Source of the DNA: Flaccisagitta enflata
Taxonomy: Eukaryota > Chaetognatha > Sagittoidea > Aphragmophora
Assembly (NCBI GenBank): GCA_965153355.1
Contig: OZ231126.1
Span: 32,612,001-32,676,000 of the forward strand
Reading direction: 5' to 3'
DNA length: 64,000 bases
Part shown: positions 11,446 to 20,396 of the stretch, one piece after another
Numbering within the stretch: the first letter of the stretch is position 1
How the letters are laid out: each line of letters opens with the position of its first letter
Notes under the pieces: generated by a model
What the model saw: the letters and a program-made list of their open reading frames with translations, nothing else
The model's database searches: none
Told to the model about the DNA's origin: nothing
Made by a program: the position numbers and the translations under genes

Positions 11446-11735
11446 CATACAGCGACTTAATCAGACTTGAGTGTCTGGGTTGGTGATTGATAGGGAAGTG
11501 TTCTCCAATATCATGGGAACATCAGCCACTATCTGGTAAGTTTTTTGGAAAGCAAAATTTTCGTAAAACACCCCTTGCTGCCTGGAAGGAAAACCGGTCA
11601 GGTGGTGGCTTTTTTATTTTCATAGTTTACCTTGTTTCGTTCATAACTTTGGAACGGATTGATCAAAATACCTGGGATTGGACTCGTTTGCAAGATATTT
11701 TGAAGTAAATTACGAAAAATATATCAAAAATGGGT
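11446..11735 (+). repeat. Dispersed repeat S, copy 1
   Basis: About 290 bp alignable by eye with the inverse of 17938-18245. The best block, CTGTTCCCATA.AGCGA (17 nt) followed by TTAATCAGACTTGAGTGTCT, differs at two positions between copies. Further shared motifs in order are GAAGTGTTC, GGTAAGTTTTTT, AAGCAAA.TTTTCGT, GGTCAGGTGGTGG and TTACCTTGTTTC. No frame stays open through it. The GGTAAGT is a perfect 5' splice-site match, but its use is unknown. See copy 2 for the coding overlap. Confidence 0.7.
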
Positions 11736-11993
11736 TGTCACCTTGCAAAAGCTCGCTTGAGGCTGTCGAATGAGACCTAAATGGTAAGAATTGTCAAAAA
11801 TGACAAACCATGATTTTTTATGTCAAACGCATGAGTCGTACCTCGCTGCTCTATAAATGATCCGGGATGACTTATCATAAACTAAGTTGAGGATTTAGGA
11901 CCCAAAGGGCCCACCAACAGAGCTCTCAGGGCCCGAAATTAAAACAAAAATGCTTAAATCAATCTAAATATTCAATATTGACATTCGTGTTTA

Positions 11994-12115
11994 TTCCTTA
12001 AGTGCGCCAACGCACCTCTATCTGAAGCTTTGTCTCTTGGTTGGTTAATGATTGACTGGTTGATTGGTCAGTTGGTTGGTCGGTTGGTTGGTTGGTTGGT
12101 CAGTTGGTTGTCAAT
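11994..12115 (-). mobile_element. HINE hairpin end with GGTT tract
   Basis: Minus-strand 3' end: hairpin GTGCG/CGCAC next to TTAA, the CTCTAT block, then a GGTT/GGTC tract at 12040-12110. The opposite end is not identified. Confidence 0.5.
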
Positions 12116-12162
12116 GGCTGGTGAACTGGAACCTCGGAGGCATTATTCCCATGAATGATTCA

Positions 12163-12293
12163 ACAAGCCCATCCCGGCAACTCGATGCGTCATCTTTGTG
12201 AATTTTGAAAAAGGCGTGACAAACATACGGGCTGATGGATCAACTGACAGATGGACAAACCCTCCTATAGGGATAAGATGATGCATCTAAAAA
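12163..12293 (+). mobile_element. HINE-E, complete 131-bp copy
   Basis: Starts ACAAGCCCATCCCGGC (GCC/GGC hairpin), then CTCGATGCGTCATC. Ends GATGATGCATCTAAAAA, the inverse of the subterminal motif with one compensating difference. It has only a short GACA/GGAC tract. Confidence 0.65.
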
Positions 12294-12438
12294 CCAATGG
12301 TATCTTAAGAATCATGTTGCTTATATTCTAGGCGGTGATTCAATCCTGGGGAGAGAAGTTATCAAATGAGACGCGATAAAGCATTTGCCATCACTTTTAG
12401 CTATTTTTTTTTTAGTCGCGTGTTACGCGACTCTACAC

Positions 12439-12790
12439 TACGCATGTCAGGGTGCCAAAAACGGGCGCAATTGGCTTTCCCCCCGCCATCATCTTTTTCC
12501 TTTGCAGAAGTCCTGTCAAACAAGCCATCGCGCAACCTTTATTTCGATCAGGAACCATCGTTAGGGTTTGGTTGAAGTTTCTATTGGATTAGCATTAGAA
12601 TTGATACTTTTATTATGCAAATTTTGCCTCATCCATAGATTACTATGGACACTTCATGGTCTACCTAACGATGGTTCCCGATTGATTTGAAAGTCGCGCA
12701 ATGGCTCATTTGATAGCATTTAAACAAAGAAAACAGATGAGGGTGGGGGGAAAGCCAGTTTTTGCCGATTGCGGCACTCTGACATGCGTA
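12439..12790. mobile_element. MITE with 8-bp target duplication, 352 bp
   Basis: Termini TACGCATGTCAGGGTGCC (left) and inversely TACGCATGTCAGAGTGCC (right). The host sequence CTCTACAC is present at 12431-12438 and 12791-12798. The arms extend inward through GGCTTTCCCCCC and GGAACCATCGTTAGG, so much of the element can fold back. An 8-bp duplication with TIRs fits hAT or a related superfamily. It interrupts the HINE-B end. Confidence 0.8.
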
Positions 12791-12804
12791 CTCTACACCC
12801 CGCT

Positions 12805-15108
12805 GTATCTGGGCTCCTAACGCTAGTGAATCCTCTTTCCTCGCGCTTCAGCACATCCAGAACCAGGCCCTGCGCATCGCCACTGGCTGCCACTCCATCA
12901 CCTCCATTGATCACCTCCACAACGAAGCCGAAGTTATGCCTGTTGCACCTCACATCGAAATGCTTAACCAACAATTCCTAGTCAACGCCTTGAAGCCCTC
13001 TCATCCTTCGCACGCCATTGTCACGGCGCCTTACGGTCCACGCAAGATGAAGGCTACCCTTCATTCAAAATATGCTTCCTCCATCAATCAACATCTGTCC
13101 AACGGCTCTACTGACCCTGCCCAGTATTCTTCCACCCTCAAAAACATCCATACTTCTGCGGTCGCCACTTCCATCAACCGTCGCGTCTCGGCGTTAATTC
13201 TCTCCTCAGCACACGCCCACTGCCTGTATCTCCATCTGAGCGGAGGCTGTCGAGGCCACAGCGCACGACTCTGTCGCAACTGAGGTCCGGTCACTGCCGG
13301 CTTATGCAAGATTATCGCGTCCGTCAGACATTCTGTTATGCCCCCATATTTATAGGGGAAGGCCGGTTCGCGATTAAATTGGTACTTTATTGTATAAAAA
13401 AACAATTTCAGGTCTTGTTAAGGATTTTCTATCTCCCCTGGAATAGCGGTTTTGGTTTTACTATCATGGGTAATAGGTAGTTGTTGGGAAAATGTCCAAA
13501 TTTGGTCACTTTGGCCTCAAATTTAGGCCACTTCACCTTTGAAATCGAACCTAAAATCCATGAGATTATTAAACTAGAGCTCAAGAGCTAACCAGTGGTG
13601 CAATCCGCATGTTTTTATCTTTATTTTTTTAGATTTTCGAGAGTTTTAAAGATGGGGCTTGAGAGGACTTTTTTGCAGCATGAAATCTGGGGGTAATTTG
13701 GACATTTTTCACATTTTTCACTATACCGCAGCTTTGGATAGACCAATCTTTAAAAAATTGGTGACCAAATTGAAGAGTTTTTGATGCTTTAACTGATTCT
13801 GGAAAAATTTTGGATCGATATGGCCTCCAAAGAATTTTATTCACTCTCAAAGCAGGTGAAAAAAATCAAATTTTGATGTCATTTAGGTTATTTTTCATTG
13901 AAAAATTATGCCACTTCCAAACTGAAAATTGACTTTTAATTCATGAGCAAATTAAACAACAGCTCAAGAGCTAATTAGTGGTGCAATCAGAATATTTCTA
14001 TGTTTACTTGTTCAGATTTTAGAGTCTTTCAAAGATGAAGGGGTATGAGGATCATTTTTGTCATTATACCCTTTAAACTTTGAAGTTTTGTCAAATCTAG
14101 ACGCAGAATTGTTTTGACATGCCGATTGCACCACTGATTAGCTCTTGAGCTGTAGTTTGATTTGCTCATGAATTTTAAGTCAATTTTCAGTTTGGAAGTG
14201 GCATAATTTTTCAATGAAAAATAACCTAAATGACACAAAAATTTTGTTTTTTTCACCTGCTTTGAGAGTAAATAAAATTTTTCTGAGGCCATATCGATCC
14301 AAAATTTTTCCAGAATCAGTTAGAGCATCAAAAACTCTTCAATTTGGTCACCAATTTTTTAAAGATTGGTCTATCCAAAGCTGCGGTATAGTGAAAAATG
14401 TGAAAAATGTCCAAATTACCCCCAGATTTCATGCTGCAAAAAAGTCCTCTCAATCTTTAAAACTCTCTCAAATCTAAACAAAGAAAGATAAAAACATCCG
14501 GATTGCACCACTGGTTAGCTCTTGAGCTCTAGTTTGATAATCTCATGGATTTTAGGTTCGATTTCAAAGGCAAAGTGGCCTCAATTTGAAGCCAAAGTGA
14601 CTAAATTTGGTCATTTTCCCAACAACTTCCTATTACCCATGATAGTAAAACCAAAACCGTTACTCCAGGGAAGGTAGAAAATCCTTAACAAGACCTGAAA
14701 TTGCTTTTTAATACAATAAAGTACCAATTTAATCGCGAACCGGCCTTCCCCTATGAATATGGGGGCATAACAGAACGTCTGGCGTCCGTGTTGGGCAGTC
14801 CACTACTGACGTTTGCCCGGTCTGCAACTCTCAGCCCCACACGGTGTCTCACCTCTTTGATTGTGCTGCCGCTCCGACTACATTAACTGTAAAAGATCTT
14901 TGGCTTAACCCTGTTGCTGTCTGCGACTTCCTATCTTCGCTGCCGCCTTTCGCCTCTCTCCAATCTCCGGTGACGCCACCTTCTCCTTCTCCTCCTCCGT
15001 CCCCTCCACCTCTTCCTCCTCTTCCCCCTTGTCCCCCGCCTGAGCCGCCACCATGATCTATTCGTTTAAGCTTTCTACGCAACTTCGTTGCCCGGGGCCA
15101 CAACAACA
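12805..15108 (+). pseudogene. 5'-truncated Jockey-like LINE, ORF2 C-terminus
   Basis: Plus-strand frame begins in the reverse transcriptase thumb region: residues such as ALRIATGCHSITSIDHLH and MLNQQFLVNALKPSHPSHA are characteristic of Jockey-clade ORF2. A +1/-1 frame change occurs near 13186-13192, after which SQLRSGHCRLMQDYRV continues the conserved C-terminal region. The frame is then cut at 13324 by the fold-back 13325-14781 and resumes exactly in frame at 14790, with CPVC..HLFDC (the CCHC-type C-terminal motif) and the LTVKDLWLNPV motif. It ends in a Pro/Ser-rich tail and a TGA at 15054-15056. The 3' end is ACAACAACA. The 10-bp host sequence ACACCCCGCT flanks it at 12795-12804 and 15109-15118, the expected duplication for target-primed reverse transcription. 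A dead copy: no endonuclease, no RT palm, and frameshifted. Confidence 0.85.
13325..14781. mobile_element. hAT-like fold-back element, 1,457 bp
   Basis: Left terminus CAGACATTCTGTTATGCC and right terminus inversely CAGACGTTCTGTTATGCC. Arms of about 700 bp are inverted copies of each other meeting near 14050. The host octamer GCGTCCGT is duplicated at 13317-13324 and 14782-14789, and the LINE frame continues across when the element and one octamer are ignored. The 8-bp duplication and CAG-type termini are typical of hAT. The short frames on each arm (such as the one containing PYRSKIFPESV) are mirror images and not genes; no transposase is present. Confidence 0.88.
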
Positions 15109-15449
15109 ACACCCCGCTATGTCCGCCCGTTGGTTGGTCGGTTGGTTGGTCATTCCCCTTATGGGCAGCGGCCAAGGGGCCGATAACCTATACTTTCACA
15201 GATATAGGTAATTTTCTTCGCCTTCTTCTCCTTCTCCTTCTTCGCACCCCCCCCCTCAAAGCCCAGCCTCGAGGCCCAAAATCCAGTCTTGAGGCCCAAA
15301 TTCCAGTCTCGAGGCCCAAATCTCAGTCTCGAGGCCCAAATCCCAGCCTCAAGGCCTAAATCCTAGCCTCGAGGCCCAAGTCCTAGCCTGGAGGCCCAGA
15401 TTCCAGCCTTGAGGCTAAATTTCAACCTGGAGGTCCAAATCCCAGCTTA

Positions 15450-16058
15450 CTATCTTGGAAATAAATATACGGACACCTAACCATCATTATAGCAGCTACC
15501 CTGCAACAACTACTTCAAAAATGAAAGAAGATCAACAAACAATGACAAAATATCTTTCATTCAAGTCCAAGCAAAGGTCAGTAGCTCAAACTGTTTTCAT
15601 TTGACAGCGTTTTAAAGAGAAACTGCCATTTTACCAAAATCGTATTTTGAGGTTTTCAGTTCAAATCTTCAAAGGACAACCTATGTTGAAAGAGCTCAAA
15701 TCTAAACGGATTGACCAAAATCATTTTGCTTGACCTTGTTAGATCAGATCTTTTACAAATTTTTTGACTGTTAAAAAAATTGAAGGCTGCAGTTAAACAT
15801 ATTGCGCTCAAATTATTTAATATCAATACAAAACCAAACAGATTATATGATTTTTATGGTGCTTGTTGAGAAATTAAGGATACACTGATTAAGGTTGAAA
15901 AATCGTAAACCAATCCCATAGAAACTCAAAACAGAAGCAGGTCATAGATCAAAATACCATGAAATGACTAAAAATTAATTCATTTGAACATACATCTCAT
16001 TCAGTGTGTGATAAAACTGACTTTTCTCCAGCTGTCCGTATATTTATTTCCAAGATAG
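15450..16058. mobile_element. Tc1/mariner-like MITE, 609 bp
   Basis: Perfect TIR by eye: CTATCTTGGAAATAAATATA continuing CGGACA on the left, and its inverse on the right. TA is duplicated at 15448-15449 and 16059-16060. It sits inside the 21-bp array of a D element. Same family as 3189-3417. No coding capacity. Confidence 0.85.
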
Positions 16059-16189
16059 TAGAGGGCAAGGTCCCAGCCTTGAGGCTAGGATTTGGGCCTA
16101 GAGGCTGGGATTTGGGCTTTGAGGCTGGGATTTTGGCCTTGAGGCAGGGATTTGGGCCTAGAGACTGGAATTTGGGCCTCAAGGCTGGG

Positions 16190-16365
16190 CTGGGGGGGGG
16201 TGGAGGAGGAGGAGAAGGAGGGCCAAAATCAGGCCTGAGACTGTAGAATTGAGGCTCTGGTGGCCAGGGGGGGGACGGACGGAAGGACGGACAGATGGAC
16301 AGACGTCTCAAATCCCCCCGTGTCCTACAGGACATCGGCCCTTTGCTTTGGGGCCGCTGCCCAAA
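16190..16365 (+). mobile_element. HINE-C 3' end
   Basis: CGGA-type tract at 16273-16300, then GTGTCCTACAGGACATCGGC and the GGGGCCGCTGCCCAAAAA terminus in plus orientation. It is embedded in the D element, so it is either an insertion or a product of recombination between C and D copies. Confidence 0.6.
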
Positions 16366-16736
16366 AAGGAGGAGAAAATTCCCCATATGTGTGAAAGCAT
16401 ATGTCAACAACCCCTTTGGGGCCGCGGCCCTGCTTCCACTTCACTTTCAAGCCCAAACTTAGGCAGGGCACAGGTACCGCTGAGGCGCTGACCATCTAAC
16501 GCTTTTGCGACTATTACTTTATGGTCTCATCACTGCATCTGCCTGAATCTCCTTTCAACCTCCGCAGCCCTGTCCCTACCAGCTCCCGCGCACCCTACTC
16601 ATTTTAATGTTACTGAATTTTTACCCATCTGCTCAATTTCTTTGAGCAAATGCTCAAACAAAAGGTGAGCCATGGGAATGATCGGTAACTTTAAATCTAA
16701 CCAAGCACGTTTAAAATCAGCAATTTATCTTCTGTA

Positions 16737-16832
16737 ATGAATGAAAGAATGAATAGATGATTTGAATGAATAACTGAATAAATTAGTAAATGAATGAATG
16801 ATCAAACAAATGAATGAATGAATGAATGAATG
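16737..16832. repeat. (AATG)n tetranucleotide tract
   Basis: Interrupted AATG/AATA units before the MITE. A paralogous tract lies at 17565-17625. Confidence 0.9.
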
Positions 16833-16834
16833 TA

Positions 16835-17436
16835 ACCATAGCCAAAAAAAAAAAGTAGACGCTCAATTCTTATCATTTAATTGAAAACCAGTCACACTTT
16901 TTACTTGAAATCTATGAGCTTTTTAAAGAGCTTCAAAAACTCTGCAAATCTAGACCAAGCAGAAATTTGTGACTCAAGTCGTTTAGAAATGACATAAGAT
17001 TGAAGTTCAACACTCATTTTTCAAAATGCCAAAAAGAGCAGATTTCATCATCTGTGAACAAAGCATTATTTTACTTACTTTTTCTGTAGAAGGAAGTAAT
17101 GAAATAAATGGAATAAAATTTAAGGTAAAAATGAAGTATTTTTAATTCTCTACAAGATGAAACCAAGCAAAATTCTTGATTCCGCTTCGTTTAAAGGCTG
17201 TATTAATTCAAAGTTGGTTACTCTAAAAACATTTCTAAACATATTCGAGATTTTTGAGTAGTTGTCTTTAGAATATCATAACTTCTAAAATTTTGAAGCT
17301 AGAATGTTCAGAAAGAGCTCAAATGAAAGATCTTTCGAAGCTCTTTAAAACCGTCATAGATTTTAAGGGTTTACCATCTTTAGTTACCAAGCAATCAACA
17401 ATCAAAACATTGCGTCTACTTTTTTTTTGCCATGGT
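16835..17436. mobile_element. TA-flanked MITE with preserved empty site, 602 bp
   Basis: Termini ACCATAGCC(A)n GTAGACGC and inversely ACCATGGC(A)n GTAGACGC, flanked by TA at 16833-16834 and 17437-17438. The host sequence is locally duplicated: GAATG-TA-TAAAACATGAT is uninterrupted at 17621-17637, while here the element separates GAATGTA from TATAAAACATGAT. This confirms a TA target duplication. Same family as 43422-44028. Confidence 0.9.
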
Positions 17437-17723
17437 TATAAAACATGATTACAAAGGAGAAAGGAATATTGATTAAGAGTGTTTTCTGAGATCTTATGCA
17501 GACATGACTGACAGATCGAAATGCAAACTGACCAACAAATGGACAGACAAACTGACAGCCTAACCATGAATGAATGAATAAATGAAATGAATAAATGAAT
17601 AAATGAATGAACGAATGAATGAATGTATAAAACATGATAACAAAGGAGAAAGGAATATTTATTGAGAGTGTTTTTAGAGATCCTTTGAAAACATGACTGA
17701 CAGATTGAAATGCAAACTGACCA

Positions 17724-17762
<39 letters not shown>

Positions 17763-17775
17763 AACTGACAAACTG
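17437..17775. repeat. Tandem duplication with AATG and GACA tracts
   Basis: The block beginning TAAAACATGAT.ACAAAGG and continuing through GCAAACTGACCAACA occurs at 17439-17545 and again at 17628-17725, each preceded by an AATG tract. A pure GACA tract lies at 17724-17760. The Val-Cys-Leu-Ser frames are tract artefacts. Confidence 0.8.
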
Positions 17776-17937
17776 ACAGGCTGACCAAAAGACAAGCCAA
17801 TGGACTGGATTCCAATTAGATACGCAAGGACTTAATGATTTGGGGAGGTAAAAAAAATAAAGACACAGATTTCAGTCAGTTACAAGCATTTGGCCTGTGT
17901 TGGGACTCCCTTACAGACTCTCAAAGGGGCTGATATC

Positions 17938-18245
17938 TCTCATGATGGATTTTTTCATAAAATATAACCAAATATCTTCAAATCGAGACCATCTCCAAGT
18001 ATTTTGGCCAATTTGTTTAAAAATTATTCTTGAAACAAGGTAAGCTTTCCGTTGTATGGATACCACCACCTGACCTGTTTTTGTTCTTGATGATAGAAGG
18101 CATTTCACGAAAAGTTTGCTTTAAAAAAAACTTACCAAATAGTGAGAGATGTTCCCCACACACCACTGAACACTTCTCCGCCGATCAGTACCGCAGACAC
18201 TCAAGTCTGATTAAATCGCTATATGGGAACAGCGTGTTCTCCTTG
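17938..18245 (-). repeat. Dispersed repeat S, copy 2
   Basis: Inverse-oriented relative of 11446-11735. Its first 60 bases (18245 downwards) overlap the last 18 codons of the 257-aa ORF, whose C-terminus TLFPYSDLIRLECL has an equivalent frame in copy 1. In the block shared with copy 1 the differences fall at third codon positions of that frame. Either S is the 3' end (coding tail plus 3' flank) of a mobile family, or both copies derive from a host segment. Confidence 0.65.
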
Positions 18246-18958
18246 TTGCAGCACAAATTAAGTTTGGAGAAGGCTTTGAAGATCAACGACTCAGACTCAT
18301 CCGCTTGGTCTTTGCGATGGTAGAACCAGCATGCTTGCTTCCGCTGGATCCTGACCTCTGGGGAGTCTTCATCCACATCTGGGTCGACGGGCGTCTCCTC
18401 CTTTTCCTCCACTGTCACCTCCACATCCATCCCCTCCTCCTCCCTTCGCACCTCCTCCCCATCAACCTTTAAGCCGTTGTCTCCGCCCCCGCTGCGATGA
18501 TCTGCAGCTTTCAATCTCTCCTGGAGAAGGGCTCTCGCCTCCGGAGGAGCCGGTCCACCAAATCCAGGGGTAAAGATTCGGCGAGGGGGCGACGGAAGGA
18601 TGGACGATCCCAACGACGAATTGGCGATGGAAACATCGTCGACGGGCCGCTTCAACTTCACACTCCGATGACCCACTCCCGCGGTGGTTTTCGTCGTGAT
18701 GACGATGGGAGGGAGAGTGGAAGAAGAAGGGGCGTCGGCCGGCTGTTGGTGATTTGCCGACGCATCGTCTTTGTTGAGGTTGAGGTCGCCGCTGAAGGCA
18801 GCTTGCATCGCCGCCTCCACCTCGTCCTCAAGCGACGCCGCAGAATACGTCTCAAAGTCTTCATCCCGTTCTGGTGTTGTCATCAGGCCGGCGATATCGA
18901 AAGAACCGTCGGCCGTCGACGCATCCATCTCGGCTTGGAGACGCTGCTCGCGCGACAT
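18185..18958 (-). CDS. Acidic low-complexity protein, unrecognised
   Basis: A 257-aa open frame, ATG at 18958 and TGA at 18185. The N-terminus MSREQRLQAEMDASTADGSF is followed by an acidic, Ala-rich region, a Ser/Pro-rich middle (LGSSILPSPPRRIFTPGFGG), a strongly acidic stretch at about 170-205 (GMDVEVTVEEKEETPVDPDV), and a short less-biased C-terminal region with ACWFYHRKDQADESES and KLNLCCNKENTLFPYS. No catalytic motif, signal peptide or membrane segment is visible. It lies 368 bp downstream, same strand, of the integrase remnant, so it may be an extra ORF of that retroelement. Its C-terminal codons lie in dispersed repeat S, which also suggests a mobile origin. Overlapping plus-strand frames are less convincing. 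Confidence 0.45.
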   Translation of the reverse strand: MSREQRLQAEMDASTADGSFDIAGLMTTPERDEDFETYSAASLEDEVEAAMQAAFSGDLNLNKDDASANHQQPADAPSSSTLPPIVITTKTTAGVGHRSVKLKRPVDDVSIANSSLGSSILPSPPRRIFTPGFGGPAPPEARALLQERLKAADHRSGGGDNGLKVDGEEVRREEEGMDVEVTVEEKEETPVDPDVDEDSPEVRIQRKQACWFYHRKDQADESESLIFKAFSKLNLCCNKENTLFPYSDLIRLECLRY

Positions 18959-19325
18959 CTTGACTCCGACAAATCGACTTCAAGATGATGACTGACGTAT
19001 AGATGGAATTTCGACGTCAGCGGAAGCTTTCGAAAGTTGTTTTGAACGTATGAACTGTGTTTGCACAGAAGCAATTGAGAAATAGCATGATATCTACATG
19101 TAGACAAAGCAGTGAAACAATGTTTGAATTTTTACATGAAAATGAACATCACAAATTTGCCAATATGAGGAAAGAGTTGAATGCATGGATGAATAGAACC
19201 AAACATGAAGTCGTACATCTCTTTATGTCAGTTAAAAACAAACAGAGCAACAAACATTCACATCTATAGTTACTAATAGACAGGCCCATGCGCCTAAATC
19301 TCTCTCTCTCAAAACTTAGAGTTTT
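18959..19325. other. No recognised feature
   Basis: Spacer between the integrase remnant and the acidic ORF. No repeat family recognised. Confidence 0.5.
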
Positions 19326-19910
19326 TTATGAGTCCATCTCCAGTCGCACAATCTTCGTGCGATCCCTCGTGACAATTCTTCCGTTGGCGCGGCGTACGTG
19401 CGCCCTCCAGACATGGGGCGACGTCCCTTCCACGTCGACGACTCTCCCCAGGCTCCAATCATGTCTGGGCACAGCCTCGTTGACGATGATTACAAGATCA
19501 TCAACCGCAAAGTCTTTCTCAGATTTGGTCCATTTACTTCTCGCATGAAGGAGACTCAAATATTCACAACGCCATTTTTAGTCGCGGACACGCCACTCTA
19601 CACCTTGCCGTGTTGGTCGGTATGTCGGTAGGTCCGTCGGTCCGTCGGTCCGTCACATTTCTGAATTCCGGGTGGTTTTTGCATTACTGCTCCTGCCCAA
19701 CCGTCCGCGACTGGATTGCCGTGTATCCGGCCTTGTTTCCAAAAAGCATCCACTCGAGATTGTGCGCGCTTCCATTGGACATGTGCCGACTCTGCGTCGA
19801 AGTTGACGCCGTGCTGCAACAGATCTATAGGAGCGTCACCGGAAGTAGATGGCAATTGGATGTGATTTGGCGTTAGCGCCGAGGGATCGCTTGGATCATC
19901 ACTCAGATAA
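19326..19910 (-). pseudogene. Bel-Pao-like integrase C-terminal region, split
   Basis: Two minus-strand segments. The upstream one (about 19905-19741) contains ALTPNHIQLP and, later, a Trp/Gln motif ending VDAFWK. The downstream one (19574-19326) contains EYLSLLHARSKW, then FAVDDLVIIVNEAVPRHDWS and LGRVVDVEG, ending VRLEMDS and TAA. The order LTPNH, FW, EYL, KW, (V)xDLVxI..E..PR..W.LGRV is that of the region after the integrase core in Bel-Pao polyproteins (DUF5641-like). A HINE-B of 162 bp sits exactly between the FWK and EYL motifs. Upstream the frame is lost at about 19910, where a fragment of another transposon begins. No RT, RNase H or integrase catalytic residues are in the window. Dead copy; family assignment is by motif memory, not alignment. 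Confidence 0.72.
19575..19736 (-). mobile_element. HINE-B inserted in integrase remnant
   Basis: Minus-strand start ACAAGGCCGGATACACGGC (GCCG/CGGC hairpin), then AGTCGCGGACGGTTGGGC, a CCGA-type tract, and a hairpin end whose inner arm carries one mismatch (GTGGCG-TGTC-CGCGAC, then TAAAAA). The interrupted reading frame fixes the boundaries: the integrase sequence continues from TTGGAA to TGGCG with only A residues shared, so no target duplication longer than one or two bases is visible. Confidence 0.85.
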
Positions 19911-20105
19911 ATAGTCACAAATTTGGCTTTTTTTTTCGATGGTGCCACCAACCCCTTAAAGGGGGGATCACTAATATTGCTCCTGGGAAGGTAGAATTGG
20001 GAAAAAAGGCTCAAACTTCTCAAAGTACACATAAAAAGTAAACTTTTCACCGATGCCATTCTTTCTAGGACGAAAAAAAAGTTTTATTGTCCCATCTAGT
20101 GGTTA
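19910..20105 (+). mobile_element. Fragment of the 38.6-41.7 kb fold-back family
   Basis: Alignable by eye with 41290-41487: ACAAATTTGGC, GCTCCTGGG, ACATAAAA.GTAA, and AAAAGTTTTATTGTCCCATC occur in the same order and spacing. It has no terminal inverted repeat here, so it is a truncated copy. It removes the upstream part of the integrase frame. Confidence 0.75.
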
Positions 20106-20121
20106 GGGTTGATAAGTAGTT

Positions 20122-20126
20122 ATGGA

Positions 20127-20162
<36 letters not shown>

Positions 20163-20180
20163 AAGAAATATAGAAAGAAG
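20122..20180. repeat. (GAAA)n microsatellite
   Basis: Tetranucleotide tract ending directly at the ACAAG start of the next HINE-A. Confidence 0.95.
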
Positions 20181-20389
20181 ACAAGTGACGCGGGGTCACA
20201 ACATAATTGCGGACAGGTGGGCGGGGGCATCCAACCCTGATCCACACCCCAGCTCCCACCCCATACACAAACATACACAAAAACTAACCAAAACACTTGT
20301 TCTTCCACTTTTTGACTTGATCATTAGGACCGACGGACTAACGGACGGATAAAGTCTCTTACAGAGTTGCGTGTCCGCAACTAAAAATA
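20181..20389 (+). mobile_element. HINE-A, complete 209-bp copy
   Basis: Starts ACAAGTGACGCGGGGTCAC (perfect GTGAC/GTCAC hairpin), then ATTGCGGACAGGTGGGCGGG, a body with TTTTTGACTTGATCATTAGG, a CGGA tract and a perfect 3' hairpin GTTGCG-TGTC-CGCAAC plus TAAAAA. Type example of subfamily A. Confidence 0.85.
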
Positions 20390-20396
20390 GCAGCCC

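Larger units (their letters stand above)
12408..15161 (-). mobile_element. HINE-B split by a MITE and a LINE
   Basis: The hairpin end GTCGCG-TGTTA-CGCGAC sits at 12415-12431 and the following block CTCTACACCCCGCTATGTCC is split twice. The MITE at 12439-12790 duplicates CTCTACAC and the LINE at 12805-15108 duplicates ACACCCCGCT. The tetranucleotide tract (GTTG/GTCG) resumes at 15119-15151. The 5' end is missing where a D-type element begins at 15162. Confidence 0.75.
15162..16514 (-). mobile_element. HINE-D element with MITE and C-end insertions
   Basis: The hairpin end is left (GGGCAGCGGCCAAGGGGCCG, then ATAACCTATACTTTCAC). The 5' end is right, inversely AGTCGCAAAAGCGTTAGATG. A 21-bp array of CCCAAATCCCAGCCT-type units runs 15265-15447 and 16065-16190. 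It is interrupted by the mariner-like MITE at 15450-16058 and contains a plus-oriented C-type 3' end at 16190-16365. Confidence 0.65.

Noticed and set aside
13629-14477. Paired short ORFs sharing PYRSKIFPESV
   Set aside because: They are mirror copies on the two arms of a fold-back element.
17402-17815. Val-Cys-Leu-Ser repeated frames
   Set aside because: Produced by GACA tracts and AATG tracts in a tandem duplication.
11446-18245. S copies as LTRs of one retroelement
   Set aside because: They are in opposite orientations and about 6.5 kb apart with unrelated insertions between, so they cannot be a direct LTR pair of one element.
18497-18988. Plus-strand Arg-rich ORF
   Set aside because: Antisense of the acidic ORF; its composition is explained by the complement and it has no domain-like section.
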